From: Botryosphaeria dothidea
Lineage: Eukaryota; Ascomycota; Dothideomycetes; Botryosphaeriales; Botryosphaeriaceae
Length of the DNA stretch: 64,000 nucleotides
Direction of reading: 5' to 3'
Assembly: GCA_011503125.2 (NCBI GenBank)
Contig: WWBZ02000016.1
Location: 1,922,001-1,986,000, forward strand
Shown here piece by piece: positions 32,273 through 44,519 of this stretch. Position numbers and translations under genes: made by a program. How positions within the stretch are numbered: the first letter of the stretch is position 1; every line of letters begins with the position of its first letter. The notes under the pieces were generated by a model. That model made no database searches, was not told the origin of the DNA, and was given only the letters and a program-made list of their open reading frames with translations.

Positions 32273-34323
32273 CTACTCAAGCGCCGGGCCGGCGGCGCTG
32301 ATGGGACCTTTTGTAGCCAGAGTGCTGTTGAGTGCGTCCCGAACCTCGAATTCCTCGATAACGGCACCGAAGCTGCGAAAAGGTGTTAGCACAGGCCAAA
32401 ATCAAAACATCACCAGAAAATGGCTCGGATAAGTAAACGTACCCATAGCACCGCACTTTCGCCAGGAGATCACCTTTCAGCGCCTCGATGTCTTCCTTGC
32501 TCAACTCTTGGAAACGCGGTTCCTTCCTGACGGCGACCCAGGCCATGACGGGGGTGATCTCACCCTCCATGGTGGGTAGGCGATGCGACAGGTCGAGCAG
32601 CTTCATGAGGTCCGGTTGCGAGACGTCGGGCATCTTGTGCGGATACTTCTCCTCCGGGTTTTCTGCGATGTGCGAGTGCGGCGGACATGTCTGCATAAGC
32701 GCGTGGCCCGACACATCCGCCTCGTTATCCTCGGCCCGTACCAGCAGGAACTGCATGTGCTCCATGCATGGTTTCTCGAGACTATTGAGGCGAGAAAAGT
32801 GGGTGTCGTATTAGAATGGCGTTCTTATTCGCTTATTACTTTTTTTTTTTTTTGAATTGACGATGAATTGCGACTCGATAGACGAAAAAAGATGCAAAAA
32901 TGAGGAAAAGGCCATTGAACCTACCTCATCTGGGTAGGTGCACGGCGTGTGGCGGATGCATTGCAAAAAGCAGTCTTGCATTTGCTGCTATTGTGGCGGA
33001 GGAGAGAGATAGGGTGTGCGGTCGTACGTTAAGACAAAGTCTATGCCTATCTGGTCATAGTCCAAGCCGGTCTGGGCTGGCTGCATCTGAGCATGCGGAT
33101 GTTGGGATTGAATGCCCTGCATGGGAAGGCCGGGCGCGGGGCGCGAAGGCATCGAAGGTGGAGGCGAGGTGTAGCCGGTGGAGGCGGTGCCTGCATGGTA
33201 GCTTCCGGACACACTTCCACGTGAACTGCCTCCATAGCTGGAACCTGCCATCTGCTGGAAGCCACTGGCTGGGCTGTTGGGGTCAAAAGCAATTCCGTGA
33301 GCAGCGAGAAGCTCCTTCAAGCGGCGGTTCTCCTCTGCGAAAGCATCGCGTTCTCTTGCTGTATTGCCGAACAAGTCTTTCAAGCGGAGGACTTCCTGCT
33401 CCAGGCATTTGATGTACATCTCTTTGCGCTCACGATGTGTTCTGTAATCCCAATGAGATAAAATCGCAGGGACGAAGCATTGAATAAGTACCTTTGCGCC
33501 TGGCGATTGAGTTCTTGTCTGCGGGTCAAGGCAGGCTTGCTGTCGGGTTTCGGACCGCGCCTTTTAGGCGGCTGGCCGTCTGCAAAGGCTAAGCATGGAG
33601 ACAATTGTGAGGGAAGTGGCGGGCAAACCTCTCGTCTTCTTGTCTCCGCCATAGTTTTTGAAGAATGGGAAGTTGGACAAAGGAGCTTTGGCATTTGGGT
33701 CGGCTTCTGGTGAAGGGTATGACATCCTTCTCTCCTCGCCAAGAACTAGCTGCGCCGGCGCAATCTTGCCCTGTACATCACTCACATGGGGGTGAGATGG
33801 TGGACTAGGGAAGATGCAGTCGACGGGCAGTTCATGAGGAGAGAAGTCGCCACACGCAGTCAGCGTGCTGTCCCAAGAGGAGTGCGTTGTCTGATGAGAG
33901 GCCATCATTGCGGTGGAGAAGAGAGGTGAGACTGAGTATCATGAAAGAGGGAAAGTCAAAAGGATGGAGCGACGGTAGAATGACAGCAGCGAGAGGAAAC
34001 TAGCTGGACGGAAGGAAGGAAGCGGGGACGGAAATGGAAAATAGATATGAAGGTGCAACAGAACGGGAGGCTTTCTGGAAACAGGCGTGGGGTGGAAGCA
34101 CAGCAAGTGCCGGAAAAACCAAGGGCGTGGCGGGCTTGCTAGAAGGGGATTTGTCACAGGAGAGGGAGCTGGGAGTTCGATGGCACGCTAGTGAAAAAGC
34201 GTAGCGGTGGAGGCCCGGGGGATAGATGAACGATGGATGATGTAGGCGGCCAGACTCACCGAAGCCGTTGCTGGAGGCAGCGAAGGTGGCGTCCATTGCG
34301 TGGTTCTGGGAAAGCTGGGCCAT
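32273..34323 (-). CDS. bZIP transcription factor (YAP-like basic region)
   Basis: Six exons on the minus strand: 34323-34260, 33931-33629, 33579-33492, 33441-33028, 32781-32443 and 32372-32273. All phases agree and give 435 aa. The basic region RRGPKPDSKPALTRRQELNR continues as QAQRTHRERK (about 129-158) and has the bZIP signature N147-x7-R155. A leucine-zipper heptad (EQEVLRLKDLF and on) follows, and intron 3 splits the basic region. The C-terminal block (FVLTLEKPCMEHMQFLLVRA ... VRCYGFGAVIEEFEVRDAL) is a conserved extension of this fungal bZIP group; joining at the 33028/32781 junction is needed to form it. Introns 1 (328 bp) and 4 (246 bp) are longer than the local norm. Target genes are unknown. 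Confidence 0.82.
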
Positions 34324-35388
34324 GCTACTGCTGGCTACTTGATGCTGTCGGTCAGCGGTGGTGAAGGTGTTCGTGTGGAGCTTGAGCACTGAGTCGGAGT
34401 CGGGGATGGGTTTAATAGCTCAGGCAGGCACCAGGCGGGCGGGCCAATCGGGAGGATAGCGTGGGTGGTGACGGAGGCCGAGGTGCGACTTGGGCCCTCG
34501 ACGTTGACGTCTGACAGACTTGAGGCGCAGGGCAGGGAGGTTTGCTCGCAGGACACGAGGGCGGGAGGAAGGGACTCACACGAGAGGATCACAATATGTC
34601 AGCGACAGCAGGCGGTTTTTGGTGTTTCAGCGGCAGGGTGTTGAAAGCTTCGGTCGCTATTTGGAATTGCTGTGCTTGCGGGAGCGCGCCGGTGGGAGGC
34701 GGAGCCCTGAGCGGGCCGTGCGGCGACAGGCTGGCGAGGAGATGCCCGTCTCCCGGCGGCGGGCCACGGCTTGCGAGTCGTGGGTGCGTGAGAGGGCGTC
34801 GGCTTGGACGGGGGGACGGGGGACGGGGGACGGGGGACAAGTGAGGCGCGATGCGGGATGCGGCCAGCGGACGGGCGGCTGAGCTTGGGCGGCCTGCCTG
34901 CTGCGGCGGCGGGTGGATGCGTGCGGTGCAGCAGCAACAGGAGCAGCCCGAGCGAGCCTTACCAACCAGCCGCAGCCTGGCCCGCGCGTGCACCGGCTTG
35001 ATCATGCACCGCAGCAGAACGATCAATACAGCGCCGTTCGTCGCGTTCGATACGCGACAGCGCCGTGCCTTCTGTCGCTTGGGCTACCGCCGATTCGCCC
35101 GTGGTCGATACAATACGCAGCAATACGCCGCAACACGCCCGCCGCAGCGCATAACGCACATCTACACAGCATCTCGACAAGCCTGGCCCGGCCGGCGATC
35201 GTCTCTTCCGGCGATCACTGGCGATGCGATCCCAGCCTCCGGCCCATCGCAACCGGGGCCGCCCCGGCGCCGTGCAGCTGCCCCTCGTCAGCCAGCAAGC
35301 TGCTCCAGGGCCGCCAGCCAAGCTCCCCACACATCTTGTCCATGTCTCTGCCTCTGCCACCTGTGCGACTCTCCTGCTCGACCCGGCC
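34324..35388. promoter_or_regulatory. Divergent promoter region with a strong G-quadruplex motif
   Basis: 1.07 kb between the bZIP gene (-) and the acyltransferase (+). At 34810-34836 there are four G runs (6, 5, 5 and 5 G) separated by AC, a canonical tight-loop quadruplex pattern. An upstream ATG at 35224 is in frame with the acyltransferase, but the extension is not family-like. Confidence 0.55.
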
Positions 35389-36998
35389 ATGAACCCAACG
35401 CCCCAACCCACGCGCCTGCGCGGGCCCAAAGCTGTCCTCGTCCACGCCACACGCCTCCTCCGTGGCGTCGCAGTGCTGTCGCCCTGGCTGGGGCATCTCT
35501 TGGCGGTTGACCTCATACTTTCACTACTGCTCCCGCTCAAGTGGGTTGCCCCTAATGCTGTCTACAACGCCTCGTCCGTCCTCGCCCACTCGGTTTGGGC
35601 CTGGATCCAGACCATCTTCACCCGCATCAACCATGCCGATATTGTCCTGAGCACCAACTGCCCCGGCGGCCTGCCCCGCGGCGAGTCTGCTGTGGTCGTT
35701 GCAAACCACGTTGCCTGGTCCGACTTCTACATGATCCAGGAAGCCGCCAGCCGCGCGTCTATGCTGGGCCGTTGCCGATGGTTCGCGAAGCGCAGCCTGC
35801 GCTGGGTGCCGTTTTTGGGCTGGGGCTTGTGGGCCATGGGCATGCCGCTTGTCAGTCGCAAGTGGGCCACTGATCGCGCAGAGCTGGAGAGGGTCTTTCG
35901 AGGAATTGTGTCCAAGCGCTGGCCCGTCTGTACGTCGAATGACAATTCCCTGTCACCACCATCCTCCCCCCCCCCCCTCTTCTGCGCTGTGCCTGCACCT
36001 CTCCGTCACGCGCCATTTACACCACAGTATCATGTTGTCGCCCGCCCGCCTTTGCGCGCATGCTACCACAGCGTCTTTTGGGACGTCGGTGCTTCTGCAT
36101 CAGGAACTCCCGCTCTGCCATGGTGTCACCTCTGTCGAGTCTATTGCTATCTTTGACCGCTTCCGTCACACATGCTCTTGTTGCTTGTTGGTTCCCTCGT
36201 CGAATCATTTGCTTCCATGCTGCCTTGCTAGCCTCGTCAATGGCACGAATCACCACAAGTCAACGCTGCCAACCGCGCTTGTTCCTGAATTTTGCTTCAC
36301 GTCCGCTTTGGTTGCCTTCCGTTGTAACACCTCTTTGGAGTTTCCATACCCGTCGCAATCTTCACCGCCGTCTCTTATCTCTTCCCGCTACTATCTTTAT
36401 CCCGACCACTTCTATCTTTACCACCTACGCCCCCCCATCACAGCCTCACGACAACTCTCCACAGACCACAAACCCACCACGTCACTGCAGTTCTTCAAAC
36501 ACGAAGACCATCTCACTAACACAGCCACCTCCATCATCAGGGCTCATCGCATACAGCGAAGGCACGCGTCTCACGCCCTCCCGCCACGCCGCCGCCGCCG
36601 CCTTCTGCGAGCGGGCCGGCAAACCTCCACCATCGCCGTACACGCTGGTGCCCCGCCCCCGCGGCTTCATCGCCACGGTCAACGCGCTCCGCGGCACCCC
36701 GCATGTCCGCGCCGTGCTCGATGTCACGATAGCCTATGCCCGGGGAAGGGAATTCATGCGTGCTCCGCCCTTCTGGGAGACGGTGGCGAGTGGGAATTTG
36801 AGAGGTGACGAGTATAGGTTCTACGCGCATGTGGACAGGTGGGAGATGGATGGGTTGCCGACTGGCGAGGAGGAGCTGGCGAAGTGGTTAGATGAGAGAT
36901 GGGCCGAGAAGGGGAAGAGGCTAGAGAGGTTGAAGACACAACTTGAAAATGGGGAAGAGTGGGAAAGGGATGGTAGCGTGAGCAAGAAGGACTCGTAA
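35389..36998 (+). CDS. Lysophospholipid acyltransferase (1-acyl-glycerol-3-phosphate acyltransferase family)
   Basis: Two exons, 35389-35929 and 36541-36998, give 332 aa. The LPLAT catalytic motif NHxxxxD is NHVAWSD (N106, H107, D112). The second acyltransferase motif SEGTR is at 186-190, formed exactly across the 611 bp intron (WPV/WLIAYSEGTR). Two hydrophobic segments lie near 25-55. The C-terminus is basic and Glu-rich. The layout fits the Cst26/Psi1-like or LCLAT1-like ER enzymes that remodel phosphatidylinositol and related lipids; the substrate is inferred from the family. Start chosen at 35389 because the alternative in-frame ATG at 35224 adds a Pro/Arg-rich stretch. Confidence 0.82.
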
Positions 36999-38402
36999 CA
37001 GTACTGGGACCAGTGTTTAGTTCATTCATCTTCTCAAACGTTAGATTGGATGTATTAGAAGCATTGCAGTTCACTAATGTGCATGTAGACATGAGCCCCG
37101 ACAATTTTCGGAGAGCATTCAGTCACTGATTGCGTGTGAGCGAAGTAGATAGAGCGTCTGTATGTTCCGAATCAGAGCATCTCTATGATCTTGATAGACT
37201 TCCTAAACAATGTCGAATTGCATGCCGGTGCAAAGTACCTGCGGTACAAAATCAGAATTGACTTGTGAGAAAGAGGCAGCAGAGCTTCACAGTCCCTCCC
37301 AAAATAGAACCTTAATTCTAGAGCCCGCGTGACCAAACACATGTTCGCAGCACCTCTTCCCACTTGCTCCCAGGAATCCTACTCAGCCTTCCTGTCCCCT
37401 CCCGCCAAAGGCTGAATTGTACGACGTCTAAAGGAGCATAGATTGCAGGTCCCAATTCTGCCAAAAGGCTCGAGATTCGACACGCGGTTCAATTGACCGA
37501 AGCACTTGCATCCCAGGAAAGACTCGTATTCTCGCCGGGGAAAGCACTCGAAACGTAGCGTTCGTCATACATAGGTAACTCTCTGAAACCATCTTCTGTC
37601 CGCAGGCAAACAGGTTCGCCTAGCGGTCTGCCGCTGCTCTTTGCACCGCCACACAGTCATTGCCGTCCCGTTGGCAGAACACACGGACACGGACCGAGAA
37701 TTGGACATGAAGACGGCGATACTTTGTAGGCTGTGCCGTGGCAGTTGCTTTCCGCGGCACGTGGCCATTGCCGGATTCAAGTAAAGAAAGAATTAAAATA
37801 GAAAAAGCAATGGAGAAAGGGAAACAAAGATAACGACTTCAATACGATCTGAGTCTTGAGAAAATGAGCTAGGCAGATAGAGATAACAGGCAGGCCATAC
37901 GCTTTTTTCTTTTTCCCTGGCCTCAAGTAGATGACGCTTCCTTTCTGCCCGCCCCGATGCGGGAACGCCTGCTGACCTCTCAGAGAAACCCCTGCGACGA
38001 CTGGATGTCACAGGAACGTCATTTTGTGTGATACATGAAAAACCGCCAGATCGGTCTCGGCCCTCTTCTCCTCCTAACCCGATATCACGACTTCGATGCT
38101 CTGATGACCAAAGGAGGCTTAGACGTGATCACGAACAGCGCATAGCCCATCCTTCACCGGGTCCACGTACCATCGCACAAAAGGATGACGTGCAGAATTT
38201 CCTTAGCCCACGCTCTTTCACCTGTCCTTCGCCATCCATACCCAAAGGAGCAATCCTACCCCGAGTGGGTCTTTCGGTGCCCGGCGACACACATGGAGCC
38301 GTGACGGGGAGACGGGACGAGGCAACCACGCACACGAGTAGCACGAACATGCCAGTTCACGCAATGATGAAACTGCTTGACGGCATCGGCTATCACGGGG
38401 AC
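36999..38402. other. Intergenic: convergent 3' region
   Basis: 1.4 kb between the acyltransferase and the PalC gene, which are convergent. An open plus-strand frame at 38028-38534 overlaps the PalC 3' end antisense and has no family resemblance. No feature is supported. Confidence 0.45.
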
Positions 38403-39975
38403 CTAATAATAATTCCGGTCGCCGGCGTAGTCATCGCTCGTTCCTGGGAACGCGCCAACAGGATCTGCTCCGCCAGCGAGGCGGTCGTCTTCGTCAGCGC
38501 TGTCGTCCTCGTTGCCGGCAAAACCGGGGTCTGAAGGGTCGGGAGGTGCGCGCATGCGGGTGATGGTAGAGTCGTCGAGCGTTGGCAGCTTGTAGGGCTT
38601 TGGTGTGTGGTATTCGCGGCCGGACGGTATGCTGGCGAGGAGGGGTTCGATGGGTGGGATGGCTTGGATGCCAACCTTCTGATAGTGAGAAAAGGAGCTG
38701 AAACAAAGCATACACAGGCGGAGAACGAAGTGACAGAGGTAACATGGGAAGGACATAGCTGCAACTCACCGTATCGTTCATCTTCACCCACTTCTTCTCC
38801 AGCATCTCCACCACTCTCCCCTCCTCGAACCTCCCCGCATCACTCCCCCAATCGCTCCCTTTCTCAATCTTCTTGTCCTCCCTCTTCTCCGCCCAATCCT
38901 TCTTTAACTTCGAGGCAAACCCCCTCTTCTTGTTCTCCTCCTCCGCCGCCCCTCCCGCCAGAAAGCCCAGCTCCTTCCTCGCCGCCCTCAACCACGCAAT
39001 CCCCTCCCCCGTCTTCCCCGCCAACTCCGCATCAATCCCCAGAAACCTACACGCCTTCCCCCTCGCCGTCCTCCTCAGATCCTCCAAATACCTCGCCAAC
39101 GCCTCATCCGCCTTCGCCCCGGCCGCCGACCCCAACCCGGCCGCCCCCTTGGCCGCGTGCTCCGCCGCCGCAAGGCACAGCCGCGCGAACAGGTGTGCGC
39201 GCACCTTGGGGATGTCCGGCGCCTTGAACATCCAGTCCTTGGACGCGCGGTTGCGGTCCTCGGCCACGACGGCCGGGTAGGGGTCGTCCTTGAGCACGGC
39301 GATCAGCGTCGCCTCGGCCAGCGTCAGCTCCGCCAGCGCCGTCTGCACGCCCGTCGACACGTCCGCCGCGGCGGCGGCCGCCCCGGCCAGCCTCCGCGCA
39401 GCAACGGGCCTCTCGTCTGCGGCGGCGCGCGGCCGCTGCACCAAGTGCGCGTGGATGGCGTGCGCCTCGAGGAACGAGCGCATCGCGCCCGCGATGGCGG
39501 CGCTGCGCTGCTCCGGGGTGACGGCGGCGGAATTGCCGTGCAACGCGTGCAGCTGCGCGCGCGCCTGCAGGCTGTGGGCGTACGCCAGCGTCGACAGCGC
39601 GAAGGCCAGCTCGGCGTCGAGGCCGTGCAGCTTCACGCGCGGCGGGTCGCGGCCGGGCAGGGTCGCCGTCAGCGTGGCGCGCCATTCGGCGGCGAGCTCC
39701 TTGAGCGGGGAGACGGCGATTTCGTCGGGCGAGGCCCCCTTGAGGCCGGCGTCGAGAGCTGAGAGGTGCGGGATGTACTCGTCGAGGGCGGATTGGACGG
39801 CGGGGAGGTTGGAGGTTTGCGAGGTGGGGGGCAGGCGTTTGTGCTTCTTGAGGACGTCGCGGAGCACGCCGCGGCTGGTTGTTGCGGCGAGCGGGAGGGA
39901 AGGGTGGGTTGGGCTGGTGTAGACGTCGGTGAAGGAGATGGAGGAGGTGGTGGGGAGCTCAAAGGGGAACGGCAT
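38403..39975 (-). CDS. palC: pH-response regulator PalC (BRO1-domain protein)
   Basis: Two exons, 39975-38770 and 38678-38403, join in phase 0 (GTGAGT donor) to 493 aa, close to PalC of Aspergillus. The start MPFPFELPTTSSISFTDVY and the following THPSLP...KHKRLPPTSQTSNL are typical of PalC. Most of the protein (about 1-400) is a Bro1-like helical domain, followed by a Lys-rich segment (KLKKDWAEKREDKKIEKG) and a C-terminal GREYHTPKPYKLP motif and acidic tail. PalC belongs to the ambient-pH (Pal/Rim) pathway; it binds ESCRT-III (Vps32) at cortical sites and helps trigger PacC processing. One GCCAAG-type PacC site (reverse complement at 40107-40112) lies about 130 bp upstream; one copy is weak evidence of feedback. 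Confidence 0.9.
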
Positions 39976-40550
39976 CTTGACTTGAGCCCTCGAAGACCCG
40001 TGATACTGACTGTTGGTGGTGGGAAGGCGTGTGACGTTGAGCTTGCGGCTGGCCGATCCTTGCCCCGCGATTTTATGCTCGTAGGGACGTCGATGCCTCA
40101 GCCCGGCTTGGCTGCCTTGCCTTGCAGGTTCGCGAGTGGCAATTGGTTACGGGTGGGTGGAGTGCACAGCCTCATGTTAGGACCACTGGCGGTGAGAGTG
40201 AAGGCAGGTTTGGGGGGAGCATTCGACGCAGGGCGGAGGTGCGGAGAGGCCGACTGGGGAAACGTCGGCCATATATGTATGAAGCACCATCTCTCACGTC
40301 CCGTCTGCATGCATGGCCCCAGACAGTTCAGAAATCACATGCTCATTGCGGCGCTGGATCTGGCCAGCATGTTCGAAAATATGATACAAGCCTGTTGGGC
40401 TCGCTGCCCGGTCCACTTATACACATCGGATTTTTGTGGTGGACCCAGTATTCCCAATTGTCTCGCTCTCCATTGGTTCCTCTTTCTCTATCCCTCGAGT
40501 CCATCTGCAATCACCATTCCGTACCCAACGCGCCCTCTATCTGCAGTCGC
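39976..40550. other. Intergenic: PalC promoter
   Basis: 575 bp between two minus-strand genes. It carries the PalC upstream region with the single PacC-like site and the 3' flank of the complex I gene. Confidence 0.5.
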
Positions 40551-40940
40551 TTATTTGGGCGCGAAATTGTGCTGCTGGAACAGGTAGCCCTTGACCTTGG
40601 ACTCCTTCAGCAGCTCGAAGTAGCGTTCTGCATGCCGGTGCGTTAGCGAGAGCCATTGGACGGGCATCGCGGCTCCTGTGTCAGAGCTCTGCCACCCGTT
40701 TCACCGGGACTGACCTCTCAGGTGGCCGCACTTCTCCAGGTGGTTGACGCCCTCCCTGTAGTAGCACTTGCTCATCTCCTCGCGGACCAGGCGCGCCATC
40801 ATGGACTTGACCCATTGCTCACGGATGACGGCATCCTGGGCGGCCTTGAGAGCGGCGTTATCGTCGTAGTCGACGCCGTCGAAGGTGGGCGCAACCTTGG
40901 GCTTCTTCGCGAGGAAGGCCTCGGACTCGGGCGTCGGCAT
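40551..40940 (-). CDS. Complex I 12 kDa subunit (NDUFB10/PDSW-like, NUO-12.3 type)
   Basis: Two exons, 40940-40715 and 40627-40551, give 100 aa. The N-terminus (MPTPESEAFLAKKP, PTFDGVDYDDN) and the central VREEMSKCYYREGVNHLEKC segment identify the fungal 12 kDa subunit of NADH:ubiquinone oxidoreductase, related to mammalian NDUFB10. The Cys pair is C-x11-C and parallels the CQQREGQNYQQNC block of NDUFB10. The join (phase 1) yields CGHLRERYFELLKESKVKGY, confirming the intron. The protein sits in the membrane arm of mitochondrial complex I. An earlier thought of NDUFB7 was dropped because its CX9C pattern is absent. Confidence 0.85.
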
Positions 40941-41202
40941 GGCGGTGGTCGTTCGGCGGCGGCGGGCGGTTGGCAGGCTAGGGGAAGGGCGGCGAGGAGC
41001 GACAGGCAAGCGATTGAAGACGCGCCGCGGGTGTTGGAGTGGCTGCGGGCGCGGGCGCGGGGTGGGTGGTGGTTGTTGACTTGCTGGGTAGCTGCGAGCT
41101 CGAGAGAGACTCGGATCTGTAATGAGAGGCTCGTCGTTCGTCCTTCGCCCGAGACGCTCCGTCCACCGCCCGCCAAGACACGCCTGCCGATCCACCTCAC
41201 CC

Positions 41203-41622
41203 TCACATCTTCTCAACACCGCCGCTCTTGCGCAGCCCCGCCTTCAACATGCTGCTCATCCGCCCGATCCGTGACGACCGATTCGCACCGCTACTGCTGC
41301 CGCTCGCGTCCGGCCCTCCCCACGTCTTCCACGCGTTCTCCTCGGCCTGCGGGCTTTGATACTTCATGCGCCATTTCCACTCCTCGAACCGCACTTCGCC
41401 GCCGCGGTGTTCTGCTTCGGCTAGCAACATGTCACGCTGCTGTCGGCACGGCCAGCAAAGCTCGTAGACTTTACGTGTTTGATACGGATGCGACCGCGGA
41501 CGGCATGTGCTGGAAAAGGCCAAGTTGGGCGCGAAGGATGCATCCTGGCACTGCACCAATGGGCCAGGCTGCCAGAACGAGTGTCCGCACGTCGCGAAGA
41601 TGTAGAATTTGTGGTAGCACAT
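41203..41622 (-). CDS. Small cysteine-containing protein of unknown function
   Basis: Single exon of 139 aa. The start MCYHKFYIFATCGHSFW and LCWPCRQQRDMLLAEAEHRG pattern (Cys/His at about 2, 3, 12, 14, 25, 40, 56 and 59) suggests a small metal-binding or disulphide-bonded protein. A Trp-rich EEWKWRMKYQ segment follows, then a Ser/Gly/Arg tail. I recognise this only as a type of short conserved fungal protein without a name. Start and stop are well placed, and 262 bp separate it from the complex I gene. Confidence 0.6.
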   Translation of the reverse strand: MCYHKFYIFATCGHSFWQPGPLVQCQDASFAPNLAFSSTCRPRSHPYQTRKVYELCWPCRQQRDMLLAEAEHRGGEVRFEEWKWRMKYQSPQAEENAWKTWGGPDASGSSSGANRSSRIGRMSSMLKAGLRKSGGVEKM

Positions 41623-44519
41623 CGTGTGAAGCAGTAGGGAAGATCTTCTGGTTGCAAGGCAAAGGTTGATTCTACTGCAAACCTAGGATTGACGGCTTGT
41701 GGTACTTCTTTGTCAGTTGGATCTGCATGTGGCCGTAGACCTCGTGGTCTTTGTCTCTGCATTCATGCTGTAGAAAGGTCCGGGAAAGGGAAGTAGTCTG
41801 TCTTTCACCAAAGCTTGTCTCTATTACGGACTCCATGTAAGTAGATGTAGATTGACTGCCTTTAGGACTCGCCTCTGTCGCTATAGTTTTCAGTCAGCGT
41901 AGAACAGTGGGCTCATTACCTTCATCAGCGGGGGAATACAAGGAGGTTAAATCATATAGACCCTTCGCGGGTCTGCCTGAGGAGTACACCGACCCAATCC
42001 TGCGCTTCAAATATCGGGAGTTCCGTTTGGCCTAAGGTGACACACGCTTAGCCGCCATCCTGGTCATCAAAATGATTCAGACTGACACTAACCTGGTGGT
42101 CCTCTTGGGTTCTCCTACAAGCCACGTCATGGGTTTCGATGGGCGTCACCCGAGTTGGCAAGGGCTTGAAAGATGCTTTCACCCTCAACCATATACCCAG
42201 CAGAAGGAGCTGAGCCATGAAACGATTCACTTGAGGGTTTCTCAACGTAAAATCGGTGCTAGAATGTACTATTGGACGTATGTCTACCCGATTGTTAGAC
42301 TGAATGACCATCAGAGCCCAAACCGCAACCGAAATGAGAAGAAGAATGTCCGACTTTGCTGCTGTTTTCTTTGGTACTTCACAACCCACCTGCTCTCTTC
42401 CCTTGTTAATATATAATCAGCCAGTTCAGTGTATCGTCATTCTAATTTTTCTGCTCATGTGTGTCAAAAGTTACATGACCTTTAAGCCCGGCCTTCTAGC
42501 TCTTCCGAAAGGGCGAGAATTTATTTGTTCTGCAGATCTCCGTTCAGGATTTTTATTAATACATGGGGAGTCCTACAAGCCCAAAGAGTTGGCAGCTCCA
42601 GGCGAAATCAGAACCAATGCAGCCGGATACGCCGGGAATAAACCTATTCCAGACACGCAGCAAATTGCGATCACCACTTGCGATCTCCAATACGTTTTCG
42701 ACTTTGGCTTCGGCTTCGGCTTTGACGATTAATTACCAATCCCTTTTATGACTGTTTCATTTTAAAGCGACGACTGTTCGGCCGTCACATTGTATCATGG
42801 AACTGTGTGAAAACTGCGAAATACATCATAGTTTGCAACGTTCTGCGAGACCAAGGTAAAATAGAAACCACCTACCTCCAACTTCTCACCGCTTTCGTCT
42901 TCAACATGGGTGCGCCTATCCAATCAAAACCCGGCTTCTTCCCTAGGATCTCTCTGCAACTTTCATTGCACATCGTGTCCTCAACGTCGTCTCAGACCCA
43001 GAGGAACGTCAGCTATTGAAGCCGGGGCCGAGCTCACATAGCTTTACTCCCTCACAAACCGCGTGCTCTGTTCCAACACTGCTTTCCTAATCAAGGCCCT
43101 TCCCCCACCTGGCGGGCACCGCTGGCCCGGTGATCATGCAATTATTTCCCCCTCCTACTCCGCACAAGATCATGCGGGCGACGCTGCCTGCCAGTCCTGA
43201 ACCATCGACTACGCAACCAAACTGGCTACGCCTCCAGAAAGAGATTTTTGACGGCATAAAAGGGCTCATGCTGGTCGAGCGCGAGGCTCTTTCCTACAGG
43301 CAAGACCATTATCGAACCTGGAAAGAGGGCCATCATTCCCCTGGTGCTATTCATCGTTTCTAGAACACTGCAGAGCCTGGTCCTGGGGCTTAGATGGATC
43401 CTAAGCGGCCCGTTGGTGATGAGTGCTTCTTTGGCTATTTCTATGGCTACCTTGATAACTGTGCGAAGCTGAGAAAGTCCCTGAGCTTCTTTCGGCTGAT
43501 GTTATTTATATAGGAGGTAGGTACTATCGTCTTACTAGTATAATCACGACTCGTTAGCTCCTGCGTAGTCTGGTTCACGGGGGAAGTTGTTGGAGAACGG
43601 CTCATCGGCTTTTACCATATCTATTCGGAGTGTTACAAAGAGAGGGTAGATACACCAACAAAGTAGCGTCTCAGCGTCTCAGTAATATAATTTTCGCTCA
43701 ATATATCTTTCAAATGGTCGAGCATTAAACAAGCCTTTGTCAGTACACACTACACAAAAGTATCCAGGGTATAAGTGGTCGCCGGGTAGTCTTCCGGAAG
43801 CTCTCCGGATTCGATCTTCGCAGATCTGACTAACAGACCACTATAACCAAATAAATTAGCGCATAACGCTGGAACTGATCATTAGTCGCAATCTAGTCTA
43901 CATAAATGAATTCAGTCTGCTTCGTAAGATACAGCAGTGCCAGGCGGTCTTGACGGCGTTTGTGTTACCGCCCGGATACAGTTTAAAGCTCCCAATAACC
44001 CAGGCTCAGGACAGGCATGAAACCCCCGAAGAAATGCTCACATTATGAATTTTGGAGCCGAAACATTGTCAGATGACATCTCAAGGCAGACACGAGTGCG
44101 GCAGTGCTATGGCTTTGCTGAACAGCTTCGGATGTCTTGCACGGTCAGCAAGGCTGAAATATGATTAGGCGAATCAGCTTGACCGCGACCTGTCCTTTAT
44201 GACAAGTTTTGGATCTGATCCTCTCAGCTCTTTAGCCAGTACAGACCAAGATCGACGAGGTGCATCAAGCGTCAGCCTGCAAAGCTGTTATCACAATGCC
44301 TTGGTCCCCCTACCCATTCCATCTTGCCAATCGCATGGTGCCACGATCTGACACGCATACGCCTCAGTCCATAGCGTAACCTCCATCCGAGGAAATGTGC
44401 CTCAGTTCGTACGATAAGAAGGGTGAGATTCCGTGATCTCCTGCATCAAAATTCTGCCAGTCTTTTTCCCGTTTTTGCTGGCGGGCCTCCCGGTGGATAT
44501 CCACCGGCAATGTATGACC
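41623..44519. other. Gene-poor accessory stretch
   Basis: 2.9 kb of lower-GC sequence without a supportable gene. Candidate frames at 42048-42389 (-), 42304-42732 (+) and 43130-43363 (+) have no family match or splice logic I can follow. No terminal repeats or transposase remnants were recognised. It may be decayed sequence at the border between the housekeeping and accessory parts. Confidence 0.45.

Noticed and set aside
38028..38534. Plus-strand frame at the PalC 3' end
   Set aside because: It overlaps the PalC last exon antisense and resembles no family.
40551..40940. NDUFB7 identity for the complex I subunit
   Set aside because: The CX9C pattern of NDUFB7 is absent; the C-x11-C block fits the NDUFB10/12 kDa family.
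42048..43363. Transposon remnant in the gene-poor stretch
   Set aside because: No terminal repeats, target-site duplications or transposase/reverse-transcriptase motifs could be found by eye.
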